Below are positions 36,285 through 44,612 of a stretch of 64,000 nucleotides of DNA, piece after piece. Numbering within the stretch: position 1 is the stretch's first letter; each line of letters opens with the position of its first letter. The notes beneath the pieces were generated by a model. The model made no database searches, had not been told where the DNA came from, and was given only the letters and a program-made list of their open reading frames with translations. This DNA comes from Nonomuraea endophytica. GTDB lineage: Bacteria > Actinomycetota > Actinomycetes > Streptosporangiales > Streptosporangiaceae. The translations under genes and the position numbers were made by a program. Location of the stretch: positions 186,001 through 250,000 of the forward strand of contig NZ_JACHIN010000001.1 in NCBI RefSeq assembly GCF_014203235.1. Reading direction: 5' to 3'.

Positions 36285-37712
36285 TTAGTAACGGTAGTGG
36301 TCCGGCTTGTAGGGGCCTTCGACGTCGACGCCGATGTATTCGGCCTGCTCCTTGGTGAGGGTCGTGAGCTTGACGCCGAGCGCGTCCAGGTGCAGGCGGG
36401 CGACCTTCTCGTCCAGGTGCTTGGGCAGGACGTAGACGCCGATCGGGTACTCCTCGGTCTTCGCGAAGAGCTCGATCTGCGCGATGACCTGGTTGGTGAA
36501 GGAGTTCGACATGACGAAGCTCGGGTGGCCGGTGGCGCAGCCGAGGTTCATCAGGCGGCCCTCGGCCAGCACGATGATGCTGTGGCCGTCAGGGAAGATC
36601 CACTCGTCGACCTGGGGCTTGATGTTGTTGCGGACGATGCCCTCGGTCTTGATCAGGCCGGCCATGTCGATCTCGTTGTCGAAGTGGCCGATGTTGGAGA
36701 CGATCGCCTGGTGCTTCATCTTCGCCATGTGGTCGGCGCGGATGATGTCGAAGTTGCCGGTCGTGGTCACGAAGATGTCGGCGATGCCGACGACCTCGTC
36801 CAGCGTGGTGACCTGGAAGCCGTCCATGGCCGCCTGGAGGGCGCAGATCGGGTCGATCTCGGTGACGATGACGCGGGCGCCCTGGCCCCTCAGCGCGTCG
36901 GCGCAGCCCTTGCCGACGTCGCCGTAGCCGCAGATCACGGCCACCTTGCCGCCGATGAGCACGTCGGTGGCGCGGTTGAGGCCGTCGATGACGGAGTGGC
37001 GGCAGCCGTACTTGTTGTCGAACTTCGACTTGGTGACCGAGTCGTTGACGTTGATGGCCGGGAACAGCAGCGTGCCGTTCTTGAACATCTCGTACAGGCG
37101 GTGGACGCCGGTCGTGGTCTCCTCGGTGACGCCCTTGATGCGCTCGGCGGTCTTGGTCCAGCGCTTCTCGTCACCGACCGTGCGCTTGAGCAGGTCGATG
37201 ATGACGTGCCACTCCTCCGGGTCGCTGTCGGTGGCGGAGGGCACGGCGCCGGCCTTCTCGTACTCGGCGCCCCGGTGGACCAGCAGCGTGGCGTCGCCGC
37301 CGTCGTCCAGGATCATGTTGGGGCCGTCCCCACCCGGCCACGCGAGCGCCTGGTCGGTGCACCACCAGTACTCCTCCAGCGTCTCGCCCTTCCAGGCGAA
37401 GACCGGCACACCCTGCGGGTCGTCGACGGTGCCGTTGGGGCCGACGACGACCGCGGCGGCGGCGTGGTCCTGGGTGGAGAAGATGTTGCAGCTCACCCAG
37501 CGGACCTCGGCGCCCAGCGCGACCAGCGTCTCGATGAGCACGGCGGTCTGGATCGTCATGTGCAGCGAGCCCATGATCTTCGCGCCGCGCAGGGGCTGGG
37601 AGGCCGCGTACTCCTTGCGTACCGCCATGAGGCCGGGCATCTCGTGCTCGGCGAGCCGGATCTCCTTGCGCCCGAACTCGGCCAGCGAAAGGTCGGCGAC
37701 CTTGAAGTCCAT
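36285..37712 (-). CDS. ahcY: S-adenosylhomocysteine hydrolase, canonical bacterial type
   Basis: 475 residues, the standard enzyme that recycles SAH in the methyl cycle. Marks: [51 protein letters not shown], the bacterial insert (about 170-210), [27 protein letters not shown], the Rossmann loop [27 protein letters not shown] and the C-terminal [10 protein letters not shown] with the Lys and Tyr that reach the NAD of the next subunit. Upstream gene of the ahcY pair; divergent from the MerR gene across 101 nt. Confidence 0.97.
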   Translation of the reverse strand: MDFKVADLSLAEFGRKEIRLAEHEMPGLMAVRKEYAASQPLRGAKIMGSLHMTIQTAVLIETLVALGAEVRWVSCNIFSTQDHAAAAVVVGPNGTVDDPQGVPVFAWKGETLEEYWWCTDQALAWPGGDGPNMILDDGGDATLLVHRGAEYEKAGAVPSATDSDPEEWHVIIDLLKRTVGDEKRWTKTAERIKGVTEETTTGVHRLYEMFKNGTLLFPAINVNDSVTKSKFDNKYGCRHSVIDGLNRATDVLIGGKVAVICGYGDVGKGCADALRGQGARVIVTEIDPICALQAAMDGFQVTTLDEVVGIADIFVTTTGNFDIIRADHMAKMKHQAIVSNIGHFDNEIDMAGLIKTEGIVRNNIKPQVDEWIFPDGHSIIVLAEGRLMNLGCATGHPSFVMSNSFTNQVIAQIELFAKTEEYPIGVYVLPKHLDEKVARLHLDALGVKLTTLTKEQAEYIGVDVEGPYKPDHYRY

Positions 37713-37813
37713 CTGGGTTCCCCTCGTATCACGAAGTTGTCGCCTGCGAGTTTAGGCACCAGATGAAGCCGGTCGCGACTCACAGACCCCGAATCTGACG
37801 TAAGAATGTAAGA

Positions 37814-38185
37814 ATGCGGATTACGGAGGCTGCGAAGCGCCTTGGAATGTCGCCCAGAATGCTCAGATACCGCGAAGCGCTGGGCCTTCTGCCCCCGGTA
37901 CGCGAGCAGGGCGCTCACCGGCGCTTCGGTGACGAAGAACTCCAGGCCGTCGCCCAGGGCGTGGACCTGGAGCGGCGCTTCGACGTCTCCCCCGCCGAAC
38001 TGGCCTTCGCGCTGCGCGTGCTGAGCGAGCCCGCGGTCGCCCAGGCCGTGCGTGAGCTGGGCATTCGCATCGGCCGACTGCAGGCACCGCGGCGCGCGCT
38101 CGACTTCGAGAAGGAGAAGGCGCTCCGCCTTTTGCGAACTTCCGGACAGTCCCCCGCATCCAACCCCAGGAAAGGTGATCGCTAG
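37814..38185 (+). CDS. MerR-family transcriptional regulator
   Basis: A 123-residue protein: MerR-type winged helix-turn-helix at residues 1-70 (MRITEAAKRLGMSPRMLRYREALGLLPPVREQGAHRRFGDEELQAV) and a short helical segment. There is no recognisable effector domain and no metal-binding cysteines, so its signal cannot be guessed. It diverges from the canonical ahcY and could regulate that operon. The start has no ribosome site; GTAAGAAT occurs twice just before it, one copy placed as a -10 box. Confidence 0.8.
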   Translation: MRITEAAKRLGMSPRMLRYREALGLLPPVREQGAHRRFGDEELQAVAQGVDLERRFDVSPAELAFALRVLSEPAVAQAVRELGIRIGRLQAPRRALDFEKEKALRLLRTSGQSPASNPRKGDR

Positions 38186-38201
38186 CGCGTCGGGGGGCGT
38201 C

Positions 38202-39905
38202 ATGAGGGTTTTCCTGGCAGTTTCGGCACGTCCACATCGCCAGGAGGCCCTGGGCCAAGCGGTCCAGCGCGCCCGCGAGTCGATCGCGGCGGCCTTCCCC
38301 GTCGCCCCCGAGCGCGTCAGGGCGCACGAGTGGACCGCGGGGAACGGCGGCGTGCACGTGCTGACCTGGACCAACGAACCCGGCTGGGAGCCTCCGTCCG
38401 GCCCCGGCGGCATCACCGTCGTCGCCGGGCACCATCCGGGCGACCCCGGCGACGGACCCGCCGCCGGACAGCCCGGCTGCTTCGCCCTCCTGCGCGCCCA
38501 CGAGCACGGCATCACCGCCTCGACCTCGATCGCGCCCGCCGACCCCGTCTACTACGCCGAGACGCCCGACCTGTTCGTGGTGGGAAACCGCGCCCTCCTG
38601 GTACGGCTGGCCGCCCACGACGGCGTCCGCTACGACATGGCGGCCCTGCAGTCCGTGGCCAGACAGGGCTACTTCCTGTCCGAGGAAACCCCTTACGCCG
38701 GGGTACGCGCCCTGCCTCCTGCCTCGACCCTGGAGATCGGCGACCGGCTGACGGTGACCACCGAGCCGCTGCCCGTGGGGCGTGGCCGTACCGGCGCCGC
38801 GCAGGTGGCCGAGCGCATGCTGGAGGCGGTGCGCCCGCTCGCAGGCGGCCCGGACCCGGTGCGCGTCACGCTGACCGGCGGCCGCGACAGCCGCCTGATC
38901 GCGGCGCTGCTGCACGGGGCGGGCATCCCGTTCCGCGCCTTCACCTCGGGTTTCGACGACCATCCCGACGTGGTGGTGGCCCGCCAGGTGGCCGCGGCGC
39001 TCGGCGTGGAGCACGAGGTGACCACACCGGTCCTCACCACCGCGAACGAACTGTCCGTCGTGCACCCGGCCGACCGGGTCCATCACATCCTGCGCGCCTG
39101 CGAGGGCATGCTGTCGGCCTACGAGAACATCACCGCCGACGCCCCCTACAGCGCCGTCCCCCGGCTGGGCGGGCACAACGGGGAGATCCTGCGCGGCGGC
39201 TACCTGTCCGGCATGGAGGAGACCACGCCCGAGGCGGTGCTCCGGCGCACCGAGACGCTGTTCCTGTCCAACCGCGGCCTGTTCACCGAGACGGCCAACG
39301 CCCACGCCGAGGATCTGGCCTGGAGCTCGGACGCCCTCCACGTGCCCGACCACCTGTACGTGCGCTTCCGCGTGGGCCGCTGGCACGCCGCCGCGCGGGC
39401 CGCGATGCTGCGCCAGGGCACGCCGGTGCAGCCGTTCCTGGACAACCGGGTGGTCCGCGCCGCACTCGGCATGGACCCGGGCGTCCGCCGGTCGGAGCGG
39501 CTGGTCCACCGGCTCATCAGGACGTTCGCGCCCGCGCTCGCCGAGGTGCCGCTGGAGGGCCGGCCGTGGCGTTTCCGCACCGAGGGCCTGCTCGCGCGCT
39601 GGCGGCACAAGGCGACCCGGCACATCACCGCCCCGAAGCCCAAGCCCTGGAACTGGCGGACCGAACCGGGACAGGAGCTCGCCGAGGAACTGCGGGAGAC
39701 GATCGTCGCGTGCGCCCGGCTGGGCGAGATCGTGCGCCTGGACAAGGTGCCCGCGCTCTTCGACGGCGGCAGGCTGGTCAAGCCCGCGCTCGTCTGGCAT
39801 CTGTACACGGTGGCCGGGCTGCTCGGCGCCGATCTCACCGCGCCGGGGACCGCCTCGCGCGGGCGGGTGACGGTGCCAACCAAGCGTCCGCTGATTGCGT
39901 CATAA
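38202..39905 (+). CDS. Asparagine synthase-like protein without the glutaminase cysteine
   Basis: 567 residues. The C-terminal two-thirds is a PPi-loop amidotransferase/synthetase domain: VRVTLTGGRDSRLIAALLHGAG (SGGxDS-like loop near residue 225), HEVTTPV, LRACEGMLSAYENIT and GHNGEILRGGYL. The N-terminal part resembles a class II amidotransferase fold, but it starts MRVFLAVSAR and has no Cys2, so it cannot use glutamine in the normal way. Similar proteins make peptide or lactam bonds, or act in glycopeptide and lasso-peptide pathways; here no such neighbours exist. Start ATG after CGGGGGGCGTC; overlaps nothing. Confidence 0.7.
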   Translation: MRVFLAVSARPHRQEALGQAVQRARESIAAAFPVAPERVRAHEWTAGNGGVHVLTWTNEPGWEPPSGPGGITVVAGHHPGDPGDGPAAGQPGCFALLRAHEHGITASTSIAPADPVYYAETPDLFVVGNRALLVRLAAHDGVRYDMAALQSVARQGYFLSEETPYAGVRALPPASTLEIGDRLTVTTEPLPVGRGRTGAAQVAERMLEAVRPLAGGPDPVRVTLTGGRDSRLIAALLHGAGIPFRAFTSGFDDHPDVVVARQVAAALGVEHEVTTPVLTTANELSVVHPADRVHHILRACEGMLSAYENITADAPYSAVPRLGGHNGEILRGGYLSGMEETTPEAVLRRTETLFLSNRGLFTETANAHAEDLAWSSDALHVPDHLYVRFRVGRWHAAARAAMLRQGTPVQPFLDNRVVRAALGMDPGVRRSERLVHRLIRTFAPALAEVPLEGRPWRFRTEGLLARWRHKATRHITAPKPKPWNWRTEPGQELAEELRETIVACARLGEIVRLDKVPALFDGGRLVKPALVWHLYTVAGLLGADLTAPGTASRGRVTVPTKRPLIAS

Positions 39906-39910
39906 CAAGC

Positions 39911-40387
39911 ATGAAAGAGCTGCTGATGGCAGTGGTCCTGGCCATCTCACCCGCGCACGCGGGCACCGCTCAGACCGTCAAGGTCTACTTCTCGAAGGGT
40001 TTCGGCATCCCCGGCAAGACCGTGGCCGTGATCCGCAAGGCGCCCGACCGGGGCGTCGCCCGCTTCTCCGTCGAACAGCTGATCAACGGCCCCACCAAGG
40101 CGGAGAAGAGCCGGGGCCTCCATTCCGAGCTGGGCGCGCAGATCCGCGGCCGTTCCGACTGCGGCGCCGACTTCCAGCTGAAGATTGCCTCAGGAACGGC
40201 GACGCTGCGATTCTGCCGGACCGTCTACGGACTCGGCGTGGGCGGCGACGCCCGCGTCCTGCACACGATCGGCAAGACGTTGCTGCAGTTCAAGGCCGTG
40301 AAGAAGGTCGTGACGCTGGACAAGGAAGGCCGGTGTCTGTTCGACCAGACCGACGCCGGGACATCCTGCCTGACCGGGCACGAGTAG
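39911..40387 (+). CDS. Small secreted GerMN-like protein
   Basis: 158 residues: a short signal peptide (ELLMAVVLAISPAHA) and a domain like GerMN/LpqB spore-germination modules (VKVYFSKGFGIPG, FSVEQLINGPTKAEKSRGLHSEL, ATLRFCRTVYGLGVGGDARVLHTIGKTLLQF). Three or four cysteines may form disulfides. It begins 5 nt after the asparagine synthase-like stop and lies 24 nt before the kinase gene, so it may be a secreted partner or ligand of that receptor kinase. The ribosome site is weak. Confidence 0.7.
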   Translation: MKELLMAVVLAISPAHAGTAQTVKVYFSKGFGIPGKTVAVIRKAPDRGVARFSVEQLINGPTKAEKSRGLHSELGAQIRGRSDCGADFQLKIASGTATLRFCRTVYGLGVGGDARVLHTIGKTLLQFKAVKKVVTLDKEGRCLFDQTDAGTSCLTGHE

Positions 40388-40398
40388 CCCGATTCCTC

Positions 40399-40404
40399 TA
40401 ATAT
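40399..40404 (+). promoter_or_regulatory. -10 box of the receptor kinase gene, leaderless start likely
   Basis: TAATAT lies 7 nt before the ATG at 40412, with no ribosome site between. Confidence 0.5.
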
Positions 40405-40411
40405 CCCGTGA

Positions 40412-42361
40412 ATGCAGCCCCTGACGTCTGATGATCCGCAGACGATCGCCGGCTACCGCCTGCGCGGCCGGCTGGGCGACGGCGGCCAAGGCGTGGTCTA
40501 CCTCGCCGAGGCCGCCGACGGACGGCAACTCGCCCTGAAAGTGCTGCACACCAGGGGCGACGCGCAGCTCCGCGACCGTTTCGCCAAGGAACTGGCCGCC
40601 GCCCAGCGCGTCTCCCCCGCCTGGATCGCCCGCATCGTCGACGCCTCGCTCGACGGGCCCCGGCCGTACATCGCCAGCGAGTACGTGGAGGGCCCCAGCC
40701 TCGCGCGCGCCGTCTCCACCGCCGGCCCGTTCGCGCCCGAACCCCTCATGCGGCTGGCCTCCGGGCTCATGATGGCGCTGGCCGCCATCCACCGGGCCGG
40801 GATCGTCCACCGCGACTTCAAGCCGGCCAACGTGCTGCTCGGACCCGACGGGCCGCGCCTGATCGACTTCGGCCTGGCGCGTGCCTCCGACATGACAGCC
40901 ACCACCTCGGGCAACGTCGTCGGCACGCCCCTCTACCTGGCCCCCGAGTCGTTCCTCGGCCACCGCGCCGAGTCGCCCTCCGACGTGTTCGCCTGGGGCG
41001 CGGTCGTGTACTTCGCCGCCACGGGCCGCCACGCCTTCCACGCGGCGGAGATCCCCGCCGTCATGCACCGGATACTCAACGACTCCCCCGACCTGTCGCC
41101 ACTGCCGGAGCCCCTGCGCACCCCGGTGGCCGCCGCCCTGGCCAAGGATTGCGCCGCCCGCCCCACCGCGGCCGGCCTCCTCCTCGAACTCACCACCGTC
41201 GGCCACCTCCCGCCCATCGGCAGGCCGAAGGCGGTCGAGCCGGTACCCGCGGAGGCGGCACCAAGTCAGGAGACGGCCGCCCCGGGCCGGGTGGAGACGC
41301 CTGGCAGCCGCGGGAGAGCCCGTGGGAGGGCCGTGCGGGTCGTGGGGGCGCTGGTGGGTGTCGCCGCCGCGGTCGGCGGCGTCTTCGCGGTCAGAGCCTT
41401 CGACTCCGGTACGGCCGGCACCCCCGACCCCGGAGTCACCGCCGCCGCCCGGCAACCCGGCACCGAGCCACCGCCGGGCAAGTCCGCCGGACAGGCCACC
41501 GAGGTCCCCTCCACCGCCCCGACCCGCAAACCGGGCAAGTCCGCGGAGCCAGGCAACACCCGGCCCCCGACGGCCGAGCCCGCGTCGCCGTACCCGAAAG
41601 CCCAGACCACCGGGAACGTGCGGATCTACTACAACCTCCCCCGGGCCGCGCATGCCGCCCGCGCCGCCAAGCTGGTCGCGGCCGGGTTCCGGCCGACGTC
41701 GCTGAGCCTGGCGCCGGGCGAGCGATATACGGCGGTGTGGGTGAAGCGCCCGGGGCCGGCCCTGCGGCTGTTCCACGGCCTGAACCCGGACGCCGCCAAG
41801 CGCTTCCTGACCCGCGCGACGGCCGCCGGCTACCGGCTCAAGCTGATCGCGGGGCTGGGCGCGTGGGAGAACGCCAAGTACGCCGGCGTGCTGGTCAAGC
41901 AGGACGGCCCCGCCGTCAACCACAGCTTCTGGCGGATGACCAAGGCCCAGTTCCAGGACAAGCTCCGCCACTACCAGGATCGCGGCCGCATGACCCTGCG
42001 CTGGGTCTCGGCCTACGGCCCGGCCGGCAACCGCCGCTACGCAGCCGTCTGGGAGCCCAACGTGGGCACCCCCGCCTGGCAGGCCACCGTGGACCTCGGG
42101 TGGGCCCGGCACAAGCGCGCCTACGACCGCCTGCACGCGCGGGGCTACCGCCCGACGATGGTGGCGGCCACCCCGGATCGCAGGTACAGCACGGTGTGGC
42201 GCAAGGAGAAGAGCGCCTACTTCCACTACGGCGACCTCACCCCGGACGCCTACCGCACCAAGCTCCGTCAGATCGCCCCGAAGGGCTACTACCCGGCCGC
42301 TCTGCAGGTGTCGGGCACCGCGGACCACCCGTTCTTCACCGCCGTCTGGGCCCCCGAATAG
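40412..42361 (+). CDS. Receptor Ser/Thr protein kinase with a repeat ectodomain
   Basis: 649 residues. The N-terminal Hanks-type kinase domain (about 14-265) has Lys43 (ALKVL), catalytic Asp135 in HRDFKPANVLL, DFG at 152, and GTPLYLAPE. A membrane helix follows at about 308-328. Outside the cell comes a Pro/Lys/Thr-rich stalk (to about 400) and five repeats of about 48 residues (for example GYRPTMVAATPDRRYSTVWRKE and GYYPAALQVSGTADHPFFTAVWAPE). These look like the tandem repeats at the N terminus of polyglycine hydrolases (BTRD1-like). This differs from the usual PASTA kinases. Ligand unknown. Starts without a ribosome site behind a TAATAT box. Confidence 0.85.
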   Translation: MQPLTSDDPQTIAGYRLRGRLGDGGQGVVYLAEAADGRQLALKVLHTRGDAQLRDRFAKELAAAQRVSPAWIARIVDASLDGPRPYIASEYVEGPSLARAVSTAGPFAPEPLMRLASGLMMALAAIHRAGIVHRDFKPANVLLGPDGPRLIDFGLARASDMTATTSGNVVGTPLYLAPESFLGHRAESPSDVFAWGAVVYFAATGRHAFHAAEIPAVMHRILNDSPDLSPLPEPLRTPVAAALAKDCAARPTAAGLLLELTTVGHLPPIGRPKAVEPVPAEAAPSQETAAPGRVETPGSRGRARGRAVRVVGALVGVAAAVGGVFAVRAFDSGTAGTPDPGVTAAARQPGTEPPPGKSAGQATEVPSTAPTRKPGKSAEPGNTRPPTAEPASPYPKAQTTGNVRIYYNLPRAAHAARAAKLVAAGFRPTSLSLAPGERYTAVWVKRPGPALRLFHGLNPDAAKRFLTRATAAGYRLKLIAGLGAWENAKYAGVLVKQDGPAVNHSFWRMTKAQFQDKLRHYQDRGRMTLRWVSAYGPAGNRRYAAVWEPNVGTPAWQATVDLGWARHKRAYDRLHARGYRPTMVAATPDRRYSTVWRKEKSAYFHYGDLTPDAYRTKLRQIAPKGYYPAALQVSGTADHPFFTAVWAPE

Positions 42362-42382
42362 GAGACCCAGCCGGGGCGTGCG

Positions 42383-43303
42383 TCAGGCGGACGGGGTGCG
42401 GTCCAGGTCCGGCTCCAGGTAGATGACCCGGGCGATCGGCACCGCCGCGCGGATGCGCTGCTCCGCCTCGTCGATGCCGCGCGCCACCTCGGCCGCGGTG
42501 TCGTCGTGCTCGACCGCGATCTTGGCGGCGACCAGCAGCTCTTCCGGCCCGAGGTGCAGCGTGCGCATGTGGATCACGCGGGTGACCTCGGGGGCGTTCT
42601 CCAGAGCCGACCTGATCTGCTGCTCGACGTCGGGCGACGCGCCCTCGCCCAGCAGCAGCGACTTCGTCTCGATGGCCAGGATGATGGCGATGATGCCGAG
42701 CAGCACACCGATCATCAGCGTGCCGACGGCGTCCCAGACGGGGTCGCCGGTGATGGCCGCCATCGAGACGCCGAACAGCGCGAAGATGAGGCCGAGCAGC
42801 GCACCGAGGTCCTCCAGCACGATGACCGGCAGCTCGGGCGACTTCGAGCGGCGGATGAACTCCACCCAGCCCTGGTTGCCGCGCACCAAGTTCGACTCCT
42901 TGATCGCGGTGCGGAAGGAGAAGCTCTCGGCGATGATCGCGAAGATCAGCACGCCGATGGCCCAGCTGAGGTTCCCCAGCGGCTCGTGCGAGCCCAGCTT
43001 GTGGATGCCCTCATAGATCGAGAAAGCCGAGCCGATCGTGAACAGCACCACCGCCACGACGAACGCGTAGAAATAGCGCTCACGGCCATAGCCGAACGGA
43101 TGCTCCTTGGTCCGCTCCCGCTGGGCCCGCTTGCCACCGATCAGCAGCAGGGCCTGGTTGCCCGAGTCCGCGACCGAGTGGATGGACTCCGCCAGCATCG
43201 AGGACGAGCCGGTGAAAACAAAGGCCACGAACTTGGCCACGGCGATGGCCAGGTTCGCGGCCAGAGCCGCGACGATCGCTTTGGTACCGCCACTCGCGCT
43301 CAC
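42383..43303 (-). CDS. Cation diffusion facilitator (CDF) metal transporter
   Basis: 306 residues, with six membrane helices in the first 220 residues and a cytoplasmic C-terminal domain. The first metal-site helix shows SMLAESIHSVADSGNQALLLIGGKRAQRERTKEHPFGYGRERYFYAF, the classic CDF opening. The H-x-x-x-D pair in the helix-5 region is partly visible (DPVWDAVGTLMIGV). It resembles the SLC30A9-like branch, exporting Zn or a related ion, but the metal cannot be assigned. GTG start with a GGAG site. It lies downstream of the isomerase gene on the same strand. Confidence 0.85.
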   Translation of the reverse strand: MSASGGTKAIVAALAANLAIAVAKFVAFVFTGSSSMLAESIHSVADSGNQALLLIGGKRAQRERTKEHPFGYGRERYFYAFVVAVVLFTIGSAFSIYEGIHKLGSHEPLGNLSWAIGVLIFAIIAESFSFRTAIKESNLVRGNQGWVEFIRRSKSPELPVIVLEDLGALLGLIFALFGVSMAAITGDPVWDAVGTLMIGVLLGIIAIILAIETKSLLLGEGASPDVEQQIRSALENAPEVTRVIHMRTLHLGPEELLVAAKIAVEHDDTAAEVARGIDEAEQRIRAAVPIARVIYLEPDLDRTPSA

Positions 43304-43345
43304 TGGGAATCTCCACTCATAGGTCGATCGATCAATCCCCGGATC

Positions 43346-44446
43346 TTATTGGGAAATTCTTGCCTTAAGTTCTGTGATCGCTGTCACTGGGGTCGGATCG
43401 ATGCCATAACCGAGCGCCAGGTAGGTGCTGGCGAAGTCGCCGAGTGCGATGAGGGAGGCCAGCCGTTCGAGCGGATGAGCGCCCTCGGCCGTGAGTTCGG
43501 TGAGCGCGACGTCGCGGTCCCTGGCCATCCGCACCGACGCCTCGCGCCGCCGGGTGACCTGCGGGTGCTCGTCGGCGTCCCGCATCATCACCAGCCGCAG
43601 CGAGCGCCCGGCGTCGTCGGCGAAGATGTCGCGCTTGGCCAGCGGGCCGTCGAAGGCGACCACCTGGTTGTGGTTGGCCTCGGGCAGCTCGCCGAAGACC
43701 GCCGGATACTTGGCGTTCTCGTTGAGCTGACAGGCCATCCGGTACGCCGCGACCCCGCTCACCTGCGACGAACCCCAGATCATGGGCACGCTCTCGGCAA
43801 GTTCCATCGCCAGCTGCTTACCCGGGTTGATGAACGACTCACTGGAGGGACGGCAGCGGTGCGCGATGTCCTCCAGCGACTTCGCCACGCCCTCGATCAG
43901 CGCCTCGTCCGCGCGCACCAGCCCCAGCCCCGCCGCGGCCACGATCAGCGGTACGGCCAGCAGCCACACGTTGGCCCGAGGCTGCCCGGTCGCCGACACC
44001 GGCACGAAGATGCCGCCGGCCTGCCTGGCCACCGACTCCAGCGGCGAGTCGGGAGAGGCGACGGCCACGAGCGTGCAGCCGCGCCTGACCGCCTCGGTGG
44101 CGGCCGACAGCGTCTCCTCGGTGCCGCCGGAGGCCGACACCGCGAACACCAGGTCGGTCGCGCCCACCCAGCCGGGAAGCTGATAGGAGCGGACGGTCAG
44201 GATCGGCAGCGGCGCGCCCTGACCGGCGACGGCCGCCAGGATGTCGCCGACGATCGCCGAGCCGCCCATGCCCACGACCACGACGGCTCTCGGCCGGCCA
44301 CGCAGCTCCGCGAGGCCGGCTTCGGCAGCGGCGCGCTGCCCCATCCGCACCTGCGCGGCGGAGGCGGCGACCGCCAGCAGCATGCCGCCGGGATCGTTGT
44401 CGGTAAGGAATCGCTGGTCATCGAGCCGGTCGGACTCCCAATTCAC
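43346..44446 (-). CDS. SIS-type bifunctional phosphoglucose/phosphomannose isomerase
   Basis: 366 residues, the compact PGI/PMI family common in archaea and actinobacteria. SIS motifs: VVGMGGSAIVGDIL and the phosphate-binding segment VFAVSASGGTEETL (Asn to Gly change compared with the usual SGNTEET). Catalytic-region marks are NENAKYPAVFGELPEANHNQVVAFDG and a final LGDFASTYLALGYGIDPTPVTAI. It supplies mannose-6-phosphate to ManB encoded upstream. The GTG start overlaps the Trm112-like stop by 4 nt (GTGA), so it is coupled. Confidence 0.88.
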   Translation of the reverse strand: MNWESDRLDDQRFLTDNDPGGMLLAVAASAAQVRMGQRAAAEAGLAELRGRPRAVVVVGMGGSAIVGDILAAVAGQGAPLPILTVRSYQLPGWVGATDLVFAVSASGGTEETLSAATEAVRRGCTLVAVASPDSPLESVARQAGGIFVPVSATGQPRANVWLLAVPLIVAAAGLGLVRADEALIEGVAKSLEDIAHRCRPSSESFINPGKQLAMELAESVPMIWGSSQVSGVAAYRMACQLNENAKYPAVFGELPEANHNQVVAFDGPLAKRDIFADDAGRSLRLVMMRDADEHPQVTRRREASVRMARDRDVALTELTAEGAHPLERLASLIALGDFASTYLALGYGIDPTPVTAITELKARISQ

Positions 44447-44610
44447 GGAGTCCTGGCCTCGTCGACCAGCAGGACGGGGATGTCGTCGCGCACGGGATAG
44501 ACGCGACCGCATCCGGTGCAGGCCAGCTCGTCTGCCTCCGCCTCGGCACGCAGCGCGGACTTGCACGCCGGGCAGGCCAGGATCTCGAGCAGCCAGTCGT
44601 CGATCTTCAC
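44443..44610 (-). CDS. Trm112-family small zinc protein
   Basis: A 55-residue protein with the Trm112/UPF0434 core LLEILACPACKSALRAEAEADELACTGCGRVYPVRDDIPVLL and a CxxC...CxxC zinc site. Trm112 proteins are activating partners of methyltransferases; bacterial stand-alone forms are less well known. GTG start behind GTGAGGAGTTG, and its stop overlaps the isomerase start. Small genes of this type are often cotranscribed with manB in actinomycetes, as here. Confidence 0.9.
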   Translation of the reverse strand: MKIDDWLLEILACPACKSALRAEAEADELACTGCGRVYPVRDDIPVLLVDEARTP

Positions 44611-44612
44611 TT

